Assembly: GCF_019578655.1 (NCBI RefSeq)
Contig: NC_063265.1
Location: 248,001-312,000 of the forward strand
Direction of reading: 5' to 3'
Source of the DNA: Ricinus communis
Taxonomy: Eukaryota > Streptophyta > Magnoliopsida > Malpighiales > Euphorbiaceae
DNA: 64,000 bases
The notes below the pieces were generated by a model. The model was not told the DNA's origin. It made no database searches and saw only the letters and a list, made by a program, of their open reading frames with translations. Shown piece after piece: positions 11,701-23,443 of this stretch. Numbering within the stretch: position 1 is the first letter of the stretch; every line of letters starts with the position of its first letter. The position numbers and the translations under genes are program-made.

Positions 11701-14700
11701 GGAACCAAGCCAGTGATTGTTCGATTGTATTGTATCACTATCCACATTTATAAAAGGGCGAAATTGAACATCAATGTGCCCAGATGCTACTTGGGAGGAT
11801 GTTGACCATTTTCGCAAAGTCTATCCTTAATTTGAGCTTGAGGACAAGCTTTTTCTTCAAAGGGGAGTAATGTTACGGATGCCTTTGTAGGATGCAAATA
11901 TTCACGCAAGTCAAAGGCTGCCAAGGATAGTAATTGATATCTAGGATAATAGAATCCTATTGTATATAGGATTCCTATATTAGAAGAACTTATAGTTAGG
12001 AAGTTTTTATAAGAGTAAATTATAAAGGTTTCCTAGATTAGAAGAACTTATAATTAGGAAGGTTTTATAATATTAAATTATAGCTTTCCTATTTCTATGT
12101 AACTTTCCTACTTCTATGTAATAAGCAAGTCCTATTTAAAGGACGTAAGAAATAAAAATAAGACCAGCAGAATGTTACCAAACTTAAGAGATCAGAAACT
12201 CTCTCTTTCAAATGAATTCTAAGATATCAAGCTCCCTTCGAGCTAGAGTGATTCCCAGTCACACAAGGAATAAGAACAAAGGAAAAGCCTTGACAAGATT
12301 TTCCAATTAATCGCCCCGTGACATGATCCTTATCTCGAAGTCTTAACATGGCTGTTGACATCTGAAAAAAATTCTTATACTAAATTCATAACAGAAAAAG
12401 AAATTAGCTCCCTTCTAACAAGCTTGAGTGATTCCCACAGTCGCACAAGGAATCAGAACAAAGGAAAATCCTTGCAAGATTTTCCAATTAATAGCCCCGT
12501 GACATGATCCTTATTTCGCAGTCTTAACATGGCTGTTGACATCTGAAAAAATTCTTATACTAAATTCATAACAAAAAAAAAAAATTATTTAATTACGTTC
12601 ATAGTCATGCACTAAATGCAACATTATCAGAATATATGGTTTTACAAAACTAGTGTGACATTTAGCCAACATTGTTGGTGAAGGGTAACTTCGGGAGTCT
12701 AGCATCATTCTTTGCTTGGACCACTGAACATTTTGTCAAGTTATAAAGTAAAATAGCAAGAGTAAGCATTGAAAAGGTAATACCTGATAATCCACAAATA
12801 CCCTTGGAGGGGTACACCATGCTCCTTTATACTGCAGACCAAGTGAACTTCCACCACTGAAGCCAGTAGTAGCAGAGCCTGAAGGAGAGTATAGCACATT
12901 TAGCAGATCCTCATCCACAGATGCTCCAGCAGGTGCCTCACTCATTGCTCTCATTGCCACAACATACTCATAAGTTGTTATACCCTAATTTAACAAATAC
13001 ACAGCCATTAAAAACATGAAACTTCATATTGTTGGAATTTCCTGAATACCTATTTTCTGAAATCAACTCTTTTTCATTTTACGCCAACTTCAGTAGCTGG
13101 AAATATACTTTACAAGTAGCTTAAAGCCAGATATAGTTTTAACAATTTCACGCTTAATTCTGCTGGTCAATGTTCTCAGTAACCAACATGAAAACTAGAC
13201 AATGAAAATTATATCCAACTGATCGCCACAAACCTTTTTGATCAATATCATGTGGAAAAAGAAAAGTTCACCCAGAGGTATACATGCCAGAAGCGAGACT
13301 GCAGTACATACAGCCTGTAGCAAGAGAAATACAATATCAGAAACAAGGATTTTGAAAATATTTTAACAGGAATATGAGATATCAGCTTTGTCTGAGAATA
13401 TTATGCATAGGTACCACGACTGTAGCAAAAGGAGCTCGAGAGAAACCATTTCCAAGTGTGTCAACAATTTCAGCATTCATGCTCTTTTTATTAACAAAGC
13501 AACGCACCAAGACAGCAATGCCAACTCCAGCTTCAATTACAAGCTGCAGAGATACAAAAGGAGAGAGGGAGCAATATTACTATTCTTAAAACAGTATTTT
13601 CAAAGAAGAATTGCCAAGGGTATAAACAGGTTGAAGCTCAGTGCATACCCACACAACACTAATGGCCATAAGAGAAATAAAAGTCACATAATTTTTGTAC
13701 CCGACACAATTGTTAAGCCACTGCATTCACACCAGAGACACGTTAATTTCAAGGAAACTAAATTTTGTTCTTCACAGGTTGAAAGAAAATTCAAGATGCG
13801 AGCCTGCGAAGAAGAACCCTTAAAAGCAACATGAAGATTTACCCGACAATGGTGATCAAAACCATCAACACATTTATCACAGCTTCGACAGTGCTTGCTG
13901 AATTTGCGTACCTGCACATATTTAAGATTGTACCTTTGATCAGGAACAAAGATGTTATTTCCTTTAAGGCACTACTCGATATAACCAACAACTAGATAAG
14001 AATATTAATATCAGATTGATTATATTGTATACCTCAGCATTGCACAATGTACAAAATAAAGCATCTTCGGAGCCCTGTTGCTCAGCTGCACCTTCCTGTT
14101 TGCGGCAATCTTCGTGAACAAACAACGCACAGAAGATTCCTCCAGTGTTATAATAAGATCTTCTGGTCAATAGTTGACCCGTAGTGACCATGCTCCCAAT
14201 TTCTCTTGCTGAGCTTTTCTTGCTAGAGTTAGCTGCAGCAATAGAACTTTTAGTAGCTGATGATGGGGAAGAAGGCACTGCACTACCAGTTTCATCAAAT
14301 TTTTTGGGTAAATCTTTCTCTGATAAGCCATGATCCCGATTGGAATCCCTCATTAAGTCTTTGTTGAACTTATGCATAATGCCAGGATCTGCAGGATTAA
14401 TTGCTGTGCACCGAACATAAAGAATGAAAACAAGGAGTACCTGCAATGCCATAAGAGGAAAGATGGAAAAATTATCAGGCATAAATCTCAGGAGCAGGGG
14501 GAAAATTAGTACCTTTGTATTCTAATATAGTAGTCATCAATGTGGAATGAATAGATCTTGAAAATTCACTACATGAATCACTGCAAATAGGTTGACAAAC
14601 ATATGGTACTATCTTGATATAAGTTTCTTTTTTTCCTAGTAGTAGGGGAAAATAAAAAAGAAAGAAATGAATAAAACAATATGGTCAAGCTGCACAAACA

Positions 14701-17700
14701 CAAGAGGGAGAAAGAGATAGAAGAGGGAGGAGGGCAGGGCATGGAAGAGAAATAAAGAATAATTTCAATTAAAGGGGATTATTAACTAAATGGACATATA
14801 ACAACAAATTGTGCCTAGATATCAAAAAGTTAACATGAAAGTTTATCATCCATTTCACCAATAATTTCAGAACTAATAAGACTCATACTATGCAATATAA
14901 GAAGTGACAAAGTCACATACCACTGGAGTGTAGGTGGCAATCAGCGCGTACTCCCAAATGCGGCCTCCAAGGAAGGGGGCAAAGAAAGCATAAAATGCAA
15001 TTACTAATAAACAGAACACAGTAATTGCAACAACCTATCAAACATAACAACCAGTGTTAGGATATAAAATTGCAAATAAGAATAGTAAAATCGAAGGACT
15101 TCACTAAAAGAAATATTTATGATGTGGGAAAAAAAGCCCCACAGGCCTACAAGAATATGCAAAAGAATGATTTCTATAAAGTTTATTGGAAGCAATTCCT
15201 TAGGTACTTCTGTATTTTCATTTTGGCTTTTGGGTCTATTGAATTAGCTATGCTACAGAAGATAGCTCTCTGATACGAAAATAAAAGAAAAGAAGAGGAG
15301 TACAGCAGCACCCACGTGGCACCATTCCAGAATATTTTCAACAGATTTTCTCATGGAAAGTTCAAGAAGAAGTCAACAGATTAGTAGGGAAATATTCTGA
15401 TAATTAGTTTCTTAGTTATCATCTGTTATTTGTTGTCATTAGCTATCATTTAGTTGCTGACAATTTAGGATAATATTTCTATTTTTATTTACATAATTCA
15501 GGATGAGGTTTGTATTTATCACTCCTTAGAAGTAGGGAGTTATAGTGCTTTGTCTGTGTATTTGAAGATGAGATTGTTTAATGAAGAGGCAAGCAAACTT
15601 TCATCTAAATATTGTGAGATCAGTGAGCTCTCTTCCTAATTGAGCTCTCATATTACTATTAGTTAGTCAAGATAGGCAGAGGAAAAAAGAATCCCAATAA
15701 ATCTCCTTCTCCAATAAGGTTAGGAGAGGATTTTACACTTCAAGGTCCCATTACTCGATCCAAAGCCAGGGCACATATCAATTTGGTATTAGAGCCAAAA
15801 GTAACGGGAGATCTGCATACCTTATAAGAGCAATTTAACGAATCCTTAACAATCAACAAAGCTGACCAGGCTGCAACCAATGCAAGACAACAAACCATGG
15901 TAGCACAACTAGAACAACTCATTCACACTCTAAACACCCAGCGAAAAGAGATTGATTCTAGAGATGGAAGCATCAATCGTGCACCTCGTGAGCCTAGAAA
16001 CTTCAACGGGATAGACCGCACTGAGAATCGCCAAGTCTTTCCTCGTTATACAAAATAAGATTTCCCTCCTTTTGATGGAAATACTGATCCTTTGGTTTGG
16101 TTGAATCGCTGCGAGAATTTCTTCCACCATCAACGAACACCTGAAGAAGAAAGAGTATCTCTAGCCTCATTACATTTAGAAGAAGATGCCCAAGTATGGT
16201 ACTTAAAATTAGCAAGGGACAAGCCACAATTGACATGGGCTAACTTTAAGTATCATTGCAACTTAAGGTTTGGGCCCCCAACAGGAAGCAATAAGTTAGG
16301 TGAGCTGTCCAAATTGAAACAGACAGGATCAGTGGAACAATTCCAACGCCAATTTGAAAAATTATCTGCTCAGACCGCTTCGTTAACTTCGGAACAGGGG
16401 ATGCAGATTTTCATTGGTGGATTACGAGAAGATATAGCTGTTGAAGTGAAACTCCACAACCCACCTGACTTATCAACAGCAATGAGTCTTGCACGACTCT
16501 ACGAGCGGCGAATCACAACTAGAAAAGCTGCAGCGCAACCCTCTCGCAGAGGTGAAGGGAACTCCATTCATAGACCAATGGAAGCTGGTGCTAAAAGTTC
16601 CCCTTACATTTGACGCCTTACACGAGCCAAAATGGAAGATAGAAAGGCGAAAGGTCTTTGTTTCAACTGTGATGAACGATTCATTCCTGGACATAGATGC
16701 AAGAAACTATTTTGGATAGAAGGAATTGAGGAAGAAACCACTGAAAGCAATATACTAGAACCTGAAATTTCGTTTCATGGTAACCCAATCTTCTCAAACA
16801 ATGCAGGTGAAAGGGGAAATCCATGGGAAACCAATACCGATCCTTATTGACTCGAGAAGCAAGCAGAGCTTTGTGGATGAATCCTTAGTGGGTTATCTTC
16901 AGATTCCAACAGAAACCAAAGGAAACCTCAGGGTCATAGTGGCAAACGGCGAAAAGCTCAAATGTTCTGGAGTTTGCCAAATGTTTATTAAATTGGATAG
17001 ACAAACATTTCAGTTTGATTTATTATTACTTCCATTATATGGTTTTGGTGCAGTTCTAGGGGTTAATTGGCTCAGAATTCTTAGGCCCATTCAATGGGAT
17101 TTTGCAACAATGAAGACGACTTTTCAATGGCAGAATACTCCAATACAACTATATGGTATTAGGGATTACAAAATTCAATCATCACCAGCCTTTGCCTCTA
17201 CTATCATGGAACCAGAGGAGACCTCTTTAAAGAATTTACTATCAGAATTTCAACAACTTTTTCAGCAACCGGCAGGATTGCCACCCTCTCGCCCTTGTGA
17301 CCATAGCATTCGTTGGCAACCAGGTTCCAACACCGTCGTTGTGAGGCCTTACAGATATTCAAATATGCAAAAGGATGAAATTGAGAGACAATGTCAAGAT
17401 ATGCTCCAGCAAGGGATCATTAGGCCTAGTCACTCTCCTTTTTCTTCACTAGTACTTCTAGTTAAAAAGGCAGATAACTCATGGTGGTTCTGCATTAATT
17501 ATAGGGCCCTGAACGCCAAAACAATCAGGGATAAATTCCTTATCCCAGTGATTGACGACCTATTGGATGAACTACATAGAGCTCGCTATTTCTCTAAACT
17601 GGACTTGCGCTCGGGACACCACCAAGTTCGTATGTACAAAGATGATGTGGAAAAAACTGCATTTCGCACTCATCATGGGCACTTCGAATTCCTTCTCATG

Positions 17701-20700
17701 CCATTCAGCCTTACTAATGCTCCATCAACTTTTCAGTCCCTCATGAATGAAGTGTTTCAGCAATACTTACGTAAATTCGTTCTTGTATTTTTTGATGACA
17801 TCCTCATCTACAGCAGCACATGGTCTAACCACTTACACCATCTCAGAATTTGTTTCATTTATTGCAACAACATTCTTTATTATTCAAAGAGACTAAGTGC
17901 TTGTTTGCTCAATCACAGATAACTTACCTTGGTCATATAATTTCAGCAGAAGGCGTGCAAGCAGATGAAGAGAAAATTGCAGCCATGATTAATTGGCCAC
18001 AACCAACCACAATCAGAGCTTTATGGGGATTTTGGGACTTACAGGCTATTATCGAAAATTCGTTTAGAATTATGGCATGTTGGCAGCTCCTCTTACCAAT
18101 ATGTTATGGAAGAACTCTTTTACTTGGACTACTGACTTAAAAGCTGCATTTGAGGCTCTTAAACAAGCCATGACAACCACTTCAGTCTTGGCACTACCAA
18201 ATTTCAACAAAAGCTTTGTGGTAAAGTGTGATGCATCTGATAGTGGCTTAGGAGCAGTCTTACAACAAGAAGACAAACCTGTAGCATTTTTCAGTAGACC
18301 ATTGGCACAACACCACCATCACTTGCCAGCTTATAAGAAGGAACTTATTAGTCTCACTAAAGCTGTGGGCAGATATATCACTCAACTTTATTGATGATTA
18401 ACCACTTTCATATGGAAAATTTGTCCTATTGGTGGTAGTCGATCGCTTCTCCAAATATGCACATTTTCTTCTATTAGCGCATCCTTATTCAGCAGCTTCA
18501 GTAGCTCGTATTTTTTTTGATAATATCTTTAAGTTGCATGGTTTACTCGAGATAATTGTAAATGACAGAGATGTCACTTTCACAAGCTCTTTTTGGACTG
18601 AATTATTCAAGTTGTGTGGCACCAAACTATGCTTTAGTTCAACTATCACCCTCAAAGTGATGGACAAACCGAAGTGGTTAACAAAACCATCGAGATGTAC
18701 CTACGATGTTTTACAGGTGACAAGCCAAGAAGTTGGGTCAATTGGATATCTTAGGCAGAATATTCGTACAACACTGGGTTCCATTCATCTCTGAAAACAA
18801 CTCCATTCGAAGTTGTTCACGGCCAGGCACCTCCACGCCTCGACTTACTATCCAGGTGCTGCCCGTATTGAAGCAGTAGACCAAGAATTGCAGACTCGTG
18901 ATCAAACTTTGCAACTTTTGCGAGAGAGACTTTTACAGAATCTTATAAAAGCATCTTATGATAAGCACCATAAGGAGGTTTCTTTTGCTGAAGGAGTCTT
19001 GGTCATAGTCAAACTCCAACCATATAGACAATTATCCCTGGGCACTAAAAGAAATAGGAAACTGTCACCAAAATTCTATGGACCTTTCCCAGTTGAAGCA
19101 AAAATAGGGTCCGTGGCCTATCGTCTCACTCTTCCTCCCTCTTCCAAAATCCACCTTGTCTTTCATATTTCCAGTCTAAAAAAATTCCAAGGAAATTCAG
19201 TAGACATCATGCCCCAATTACCGATAGTACAAGGGAGAAATAGTTCCTACACCAAATTGGATAAACAGATGGTCTCAGGAATTGCCCAAGTTTTGGTTCA
19301 TTGGGATGGTTTATCTCCTGCAGATGCTTCTTAGGAGGACGCCAACCAAATTATGGAGAAACATCCTGCATTTGCGCTTAAGATCAAGCGTGCTTTGGAG
19401 GGAGAGAGTGATGATACGAAAATAAAAGAAAAGAAGAGGAGTACAGCAGCACACGTGGCACCATTCCAGAATATTCTCAAGAGATTTTCTCATGGAAAGT
19501 TCAAGAAGAAGTCAACAGATTAGTAGGAAAATATTCTGCTAATTAGTTTTTTAGTTATCATCTGTTATTAGTTGTCATTAGCTATCATTTAGTTGCTGAT
19601 AATTTAGAATAATATTTCTATTTTTATTTACATAATTCAGGATGAGGTTTGTACTTATCACAACTTAGGAAGTAGGGAGTTCTAGTGCTTTGGCTGTGTA
19701 TTTAAAGATGAGATTGTTTAATGAAGAGGCGAGCAAACTTTCATCTAAATATTGTGAGATCATTGTGCTCTCTCCCTAATTGAGCTCTCATACTACTATT
19801 AGTCAGTCAAGATAGGCGGAGGAAGAAAGAATCCCAATAAATCTCCTTCTCCAATAAGGTTAGGAGAGGATTTTACACTTCAAGGTCCCATTAATCGATC
19901 CAAAGCTAGGGCATATATCACTCTCCTTCCTGTCAAACTCCTCACTGCACCCAATAAGATTCAATATAAGACCTCCAAATGGAAATCCATGTTTTCGCTG
20001 CCAGGCTTTTCCTTTGGAGACAGATACCTCATCATATAACTAGTAAAAGAAAGATTTCAGCCAATTGTTCATTGTAAAAGCATGAAATTACAGAGGACAA
20101 AAATGTGGCAAACAAAAATTAATCCAGCGTACATTGGACATTATCAGCCTTTACTGATAAAAATCGCATTCATTATAAACCTAACCTTAAAACGTAAAAC
20201 TTCTGAAAGTGGTCTATTATAAATATACTTCATAACTGCATGGTTAACAGCATAACCGATCACACAGAATTTGACTCAGTAAGAAGCAAAGGTCAGGACA
20301 ACATTGTGGTTACATTGTCTTATTCCAGGACAAGTTTCATGGAAATGAAAGGGGCAGCCTCAGAATCTGACAGTGTCTGCCCTGTCCACTCAGAAACCAA
20401 AATATACTAAACATAAAAAAAAAAAAAAAGGAAAGAAAGATTGTCTATGTTGATTGAGGACTTAAAGTCATCGAACCTGAGTCAAAATCCATCATCAAGG
20501 GGCAAATGTAAGCAAAATTACTGTATGGTAAATAACAAGCTATTGAAATTTAAATGATCATAACCCCATTGTAAGTTTGTACACCAACACTTCCAGTTCT
20601 TTCCCAAAAGAACTGTAGAAAGACAAAAATGTATCCTTTCAAGAAGAATTGGCTTGAAAGGAAAATTAGGGAAATAAATAGAGTAGATGTAACAGCCAGA

Positions 20701-21526
20701 ACAGTGTATTCCACCTGTAATGCCAAATAACCATCCCAAAACAGCCTGTAACATTATAGTAGCCCAAAAAGAAATATCAAGAAATGATAATTATTTAACA
20801 ATTATGCTCCAAATAAATAGTTGTTAAGGAAGAAATGACCACTTGACAATCCTTAATTTGTTATTAGGATAACAATTTAACTCATTATTAGAGTCGCAAC
20901 TTAAAATCAACTATGGCTCCCACAAATAATACCCACCGAAAACGAGAAACCTAAGCATAATGACCCATAATGGAATCCAATTCAAACAAGATTTAGATTT
21001 AGATTGGTAAGCATTAAGAAAAATGAAAAACTCAGCATGTGGACACCATAATTGAAAAAATAGAGAAATATGTGAAACAAAATTATGTCATTCTAAAAAG
21101 AATAGTGTTCCTAGCCTTCTATATTAGTTTGTGAATAATTAATTTGTGAAAGCCAGATATGCATTTTAATCAGCCTTAGATTATGTAGTCTTTCATTATA
21201 GCAAACACATTGCAATCCAAAAGTAGATAAAAGGATCTGCAGTTAACATCTCATAGAATTGTGAAAGTAAAAAATTTAAGAATGGAATTAGTAACGAGAC
21301 TATAACAATGGCAATGAGGGAAAAAAAATGGTGCTCAAGCGTTCCTTGTTTAATTTATCAATTTTGAGTAAGTTAAAATCTATAAATGCCTAAAATGTGA
21401 AAGGAGTGCCATTAGTGCTAAACTAACCAAACGTGAGAGTTCAAAAGATTAAGTAATTTAAACTTATTTATGAACTAAAAGGCACACAATAAAACAAATG
21501 CATCCTCGTGAGTAACCTTGTCTGCA

Positions 21527-21562
<36 letters not shown>

Positions 21563-22363
21563 CTTAACACAGGAAGAATTACTGAAATCAAGAAATCCCA
21601 CGTGAAGCTAAGAATGAAAGCTTCAGGTATTTATGAAATACAACCTAACAGTTATTCAGAACAGATAAAAAAATGTGTAAGTACCATATTTTGTCCCTGA
21701 TTATTCAAGGAAGAGCATTTTAAGGCTAGGGACCTCTTAATTCTAAGTTAGCAATTTAGCATCACTTGCATGGAGATCGAAGAACTGATCAAAGAAACTT
21801 GATTTCAAGATAAACTTGACCAGCCAGAAAGTAGTATCATTATTATAGAGCTAGTGGAATTACACTAGCAAAACACCACATAATGAAATACAACCTCATC
21901 AAACCTATTGAGATACAACAACATTACAAAATGCAACCTGATGCTGTAAATTCCTCCGCGCTTAATTCTCTCAAGACTGACATAAACATGGACAGCATTA
22001 TATGAAGCCCTAGTCACAGAGTAAAATCATAGACCTTGTGTTTTTCTTGTAAATGAACTTACACCAATGATTTATAGCTCTTCATTCACAGCAATCAGCT
22101 TTCAAACAAATTAATAATCACAAATTACTCTATTTTTTCAAGATGGGAACTAAAAATCAAAAGCTTTCCTTTTCTTTCTGACCTTGAATGCTCTACGTTT
22201 GGGAGCACATTTGCAAAAAATTTAACAACGAAGCAGAGAAAAATAAACTATGCTCCATCTTGTAGTTAATTCAACGCAAGATATCATACAAAAGTAAAAC
22301 AACAACAAGAACCCAGTAACAGAAAACTCATTTAACAACAACCAACTTCTACAGGCTTTAGAA

Positions 22364-22405
<42 letters not shown>

Positions 22406-22610
22406 AGAAAATAGAAAACTCACAAAGAAAAAGAAAAGAATAAATACACAGCTTTACGATGTCTAAAGACAAATCAGCTAAATTCAAACAAACCCTAAAC
22501 AATATAGAATAAGAAAAGAAGAACGATAATGAATTAAAAAAAAAACGAGTGCTTCAATCAGAAACCTGAAAGGTGTGTGCAGGTAGTTGCCATCCATGCT
22601 TTCTCACCAT
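7698..22610 (-). CDS. PAT19/20: DHHC-type protein S-acyltransferase, PAT19/PAT20-like (9 exons)
   Basis: The product attaches palmitate or similar acyl chains to cysteines of membrane-associated proteins. Exons (minus strand) are 22610-22566, 15034-14921, 14440-14033, 13911-13843, 13720-13649, 13543-13415, 13314-13234, 12984-12784 and 8792-7698. All introns are GT-AG and every exon is a whole number of codons, giving 737 residues, close to Arabidopsis PAT19/20. Residues 1-10 read [10 protein letters not shown]. Four membrane segments lie near 16-37, 46-62, 225-248 and 274-303. A DPG motif follows TM2. The cysteine-rich domain (183-217) ends with DHHC, catalytic Cys211, then RWLNNC across an exon junction. 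TTYEY (309-313) matches the conserved TTxE motif. The C-terminal half is a long polar tail. No key residue is missing, so the gene is probably functional. Introns 1 and 8 carry antisense retrotransposons, which may affect splicing or methylation. Confidence 0.93.
8793..9609 (-). other. intron 8, 3' portion (non-transposon)
   Basis: AT-rich intronic sequence between the chromovirus insertion and exon 9. No coding frame or repeat is recognised. Confidence 0.6.
9615..10073 (+). repeat. 5' LTR of the intron 8 element
   Basis: 459 bp, TGTTACGG...TTAACA, paired with 11871-12348. Confidence 0.88.
10420..11169 (+). pseudogene. broken gag of the intron 8 element
   Basis: The frame from 10420 (with AQLWYHQLE and LRFGPP) meets a TAA at 10645 and resumes in the same element at 10711 with [18 protein letters not shown]. 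It ends in a degenerate knuckle ([18 protein letters not shown], about 11025-11083) in which the first cysteine is replaced. Gag proteins package element RNA. The same family of gag appears in the intron 1 element (16092-16613). Confidence 0.75.
11282..11805 (+). pseudogene. protease-like remnant and RT N-terminal stub of the intron 8 element
   Basis: 11282-11569 encodes the latter part of a retropepsin-like domain ([13 protein letters not shown]). 11608-11720 reads [16 protein letters not shown] into the usual N-terminal lead of RT, after which homology stops and C-terminal chromodomain-like sequence follows. A stop codon separates the parts. The large gap is an internal deletion. Confidence 0.7.
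11871..12348 (+). repeat. 3' LTR of the intron 8 element
   Basis: 478 bp pairing with 9615-10073. Its last 119 bp or so are duplicated again downstream together with flanking DNA. Confidence 0.88.
12230..12580. repeat. 175-bp tandem duplication spanning the LTR end and flank
   Basis: 12230-12405 and 12406-12580 are near-identical. Each contains the LTR terminus ending TTAACA followed by the flank tggctgttgacatctga. Because the unit crosses the LTR/flank junction, the duplication happened after the element inserted. Confidence 0.85.
12784..15034 (-). CDS. PAT19/20: exons 2-8 of the S-acyltransferase gene: membrane and catalytic core
   Basis: Seven exons of 114, 408, 69, 72, 129, 81 and 201 bp encode residues 16-373. 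Exon 2 gives TM1 and the luminal GGRIWEYAL loop. Exon 3 gives TM2 with [10 protein letters not shown], a Ser-rich linker and the first zinc-ligand pair (CTLC). Exon 4 holds HCRSCDKC and DHHC. Exon 5 opens with WLNNCVG. Exons 6-7 complete TM3 and TM4, and exon 8 begins [12 protein letters not shown] and ends [14 protein letters not shown]. Introns 2-7 are short (100-480 bp) and free of transposons. Confidence 0.93.
15035..15265 (-). other. intron 1, exon 2-proximal portion
   Basis: AT-rich intron sequence between exon 2 and the chromovirus insertion. Nothing is recognised. Confidence 0.6.
15271..15780 (+). repeat. 5' LTR of the intron 1 element
   Basis: 510 bp, paired with 19412-19920 at high similarity with scattered differences. 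Confidence 0.9.
16092..16719 (+). pseudogene. gag and zinc knuckle of the intron 1 element
   Basis: The gag domain (FNGIDRTE upstream, then [30 protein letters not shown]) ends at a stop at 16611. A knuckle with [18 protein letters not shown] is encoded in the following frame (16632-16719). The upstream part of gag is cut by an in-frame TAA near 16057. It is homologous to the gag remnant in intron 8. Confidence 0.8.
16777..18394 (+). pseudogene. protease, reverse transcriptase and partial RNase H of the intron 1 element
   Basis: The protease reads [14 protein letters not shown], so the catalytic DSG is DSR (16849-16857). The RT frame is long and open to 17922: [46 protein letters not shown], and FFDD with ILIYS, retaining the paired aspartates. 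A frameshift at about 17850-17920 moves the thumb region to another frame. RNase H begins [16 protein letters not shown] (18077-18394) and stops abruptly after RYITQLY. The protein cannot be made as a unit. Confidence 0.88.
18429..19411 (+). pseudogene. integrase core and chromodomain remnant of the intron 1 element
   Basis: 18429-18660 encodes [11 protein letters not shown] and IVNDRDVTF, so the second catalytic aspartate of the DDE triad is visible. The first lies in deleted sequence, and the glutamate region (TEVVNKTIE in a shifted frame near 18670) is displaced. 18813-19334 covers the C-terminal domain ([36 protein letters not shown]) and the start of a chromodomain ([14 protein letters not shown]), interrupted by a stop at 19332 and continuing to the LTR. 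Confidence 0.82.
19412..19920 (+). repeat. 3' LTR of the intron 1 element
   Basis: 509 bp matching 15271-15780. It is followed directly by the CTCTC duplication. Confidence 0.9.
21529..21560. repeat. (AT)n microsatellite in intron 1
   Basis: About 16 uninterrupted AT dinucleotides. Confidence 0.95.
22369..22401. repeat. (GA)n microsatellite in intron 1
   Basis: About 16 GA dinucleotides, roughly 170 bp downstream of exon 1 in transcript direction. Confidence 0.95.
22566..22610 (-). CDS. PAT19/20: exon 1 of the S-acyltransferase gene: start codon and first 15 residues
   Basis: The ATG at 22610 opens [15 protein letters not shown], the characteristic N-terminus of this plant PAT group. It ends at a CAG|gtttct donor, and the next codon in exon 2 is GTT, continuing into TM1. 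No other ATG gives this N-terminus. The first intron is 7.5 kb, about 4.65 kb of it retrotransposon. Confidence 0.88.
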
Positions 22611-22717
22611 GATGATTGCACAATCTAATACTAAACCTAACAAACCCAAAATCAAGCAAAACAAGAACCCCTTTGTTTAACAAAGAAGAAAAAAGAAAGA
22701 GAGAGAGCTGAGCTCTC

Positions 22718-22723
22718 TTTATA
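22718..22723 (-). promoter_or_regulatory. candidate TATA box of the S-acyltransferase gene
   Basis: TATAAA on the minus strand lies about 108 bp upstream of the start codon. A CT-rich stretch follows it, as is common in plant 5' leaders. It would place transcription start near 22690. This rests on position and sequence only. Confidence 0.35.
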
Positions 22724-22790
22724 AAAAAAAAAAAGTAAGCAGGAAAGAGAAAACAAAAAAGAAAAGAACAAAAGGAGAGAGATGTATAAA

Positions 22791-23438
22791 GGTCCAAAAA
22801 AGAAAGGGAATGTGAAAATTCAAGTAGCAGTAGTGGAAACTGTTATCTTCAGAAAAAAAACACAAAAACTGACAAAAAAGGAAAAGCGTTGACAGACAGA
22901 CAAAGGGATAATCAAAAATCTCTCCGAATGAATTAAAAAAAATGGATAAAAGAATGAATATTTTTGTCTTTCAATTGTGAAGTAGGGACTGCCCACTCAA
23001 CTAATCCATTTATATTCTCTGTGTTACTCATCGTCTTTAAAATACTGTATATAAGTAGTACCCAAAAGATATTGTTTTTAAGTTGTTTTAACAATTTCTT
23101 AATTCGATTGCAGAACAAGTTAAGAGGTAATTCTGTCTTTTACTTACATAAGTGTTGCGCCTTAACAACAGTAGCTCTAAATCAAATTTTTTTGAATAAA
23201 ATTATTCTTTTAGCAAACACATTTCTATTCAATCCGATCGGATTCCTTTTTTAATTTTCTATTTATATAAAATTTATTTCTATTTTATAATAAGACATTC
23301 ATGTTGATTTGATAGTGAATTGCTTTGAATTTTATTTGTCTAACTTTTTAATATTTTTTTATTGGTTTAATTACTAATTAAATTCTGAGCTTTATATTTT
23401 TTTAATAATTTTATCTAATAGTATTAAGATTTTAAAAT
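22791..23438. other. upstream flank of the S-acyltransferase gene
   Basis: AT-rich DNA between the gene's leader and the next retrotransposon. It presumably holds the promoter. No specific element is recognised beyond A-rich and GA-rich tracts. Confidence 0.4.
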
Positions 23439-23443
23439 AAATA

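Larger units (their letters stand above)
9610..12353 (+). mobile_element. chromovirus-type Ty3/gypsy element in intron 8, pol deleted
   Basis: The LTRs (9615-10073 and 11871-12348) start TGTTACGG and end TTAACA, flanked by the 5-bp duplication TGGCT (9610-9614, 12349-12353). A tRNA-Met type primer site, TGGTATCAGAGCC, starts at 10077, and a purine tract (AAAGGGGAGTAA) precedes the 3' LTR. The interior is only about 1.8 kb: a broken gag, a protease-like segment, the first residues of RT, then a jump to a chromodomain-like C-terminus (ATWEDVDHF near 11790). RT, RNase H and integrase cores are gone. It is antisense to the host gene. Confidence 0.9.
15266..19925 (+). mobile_element. chromovirus-type Ty3/gypsy element in intron 1
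   Basis: The LTRs (15271-15780 and 19412-19920) run TGATACGAAA...ATATCA and are flanked by CTCTC duplications (15266-15270, 19921-19925). A tRNA-Met-like primer site, TGGTATTAGAGCC, follows the 5' LTR. Coding order is gag, zinc knuckle, protease, RT, RNase H, integrase and chromodomain, the order of chromoviruses, with a stop and frameshifts. Most of RNase H and the integrase zinc domain are deleted near 18395-18428. The element is antisense to the S-acyltransferase gene. Confidence 0.92.
19926..22565 (-). other. intron 1, 5' portion (non-transposon)
   Basis: About 2.6 kb of AT-rich intron with no conserved coding frame. It carries an (AT)n run at about 21529-21560 and a (GA)n run at about 22369-22401. 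A 78-codon frame at 20754-20518 is not coding by context. Confidence 0.6.

Noticed and set aside
13388..13834. Plus-strand open frame of 148 codons
   Set aside because: It runs antisense across exons 5 and 6 and their introns; no family pattern.
20518..20754. Open frame in intron 1, at first considered as exon 2 of the S-acyltransferase
   Set aside because: The true exon 2 (15034-14921) gives the exact expected TM1 and loop sequence in phase. This frame has no family match.
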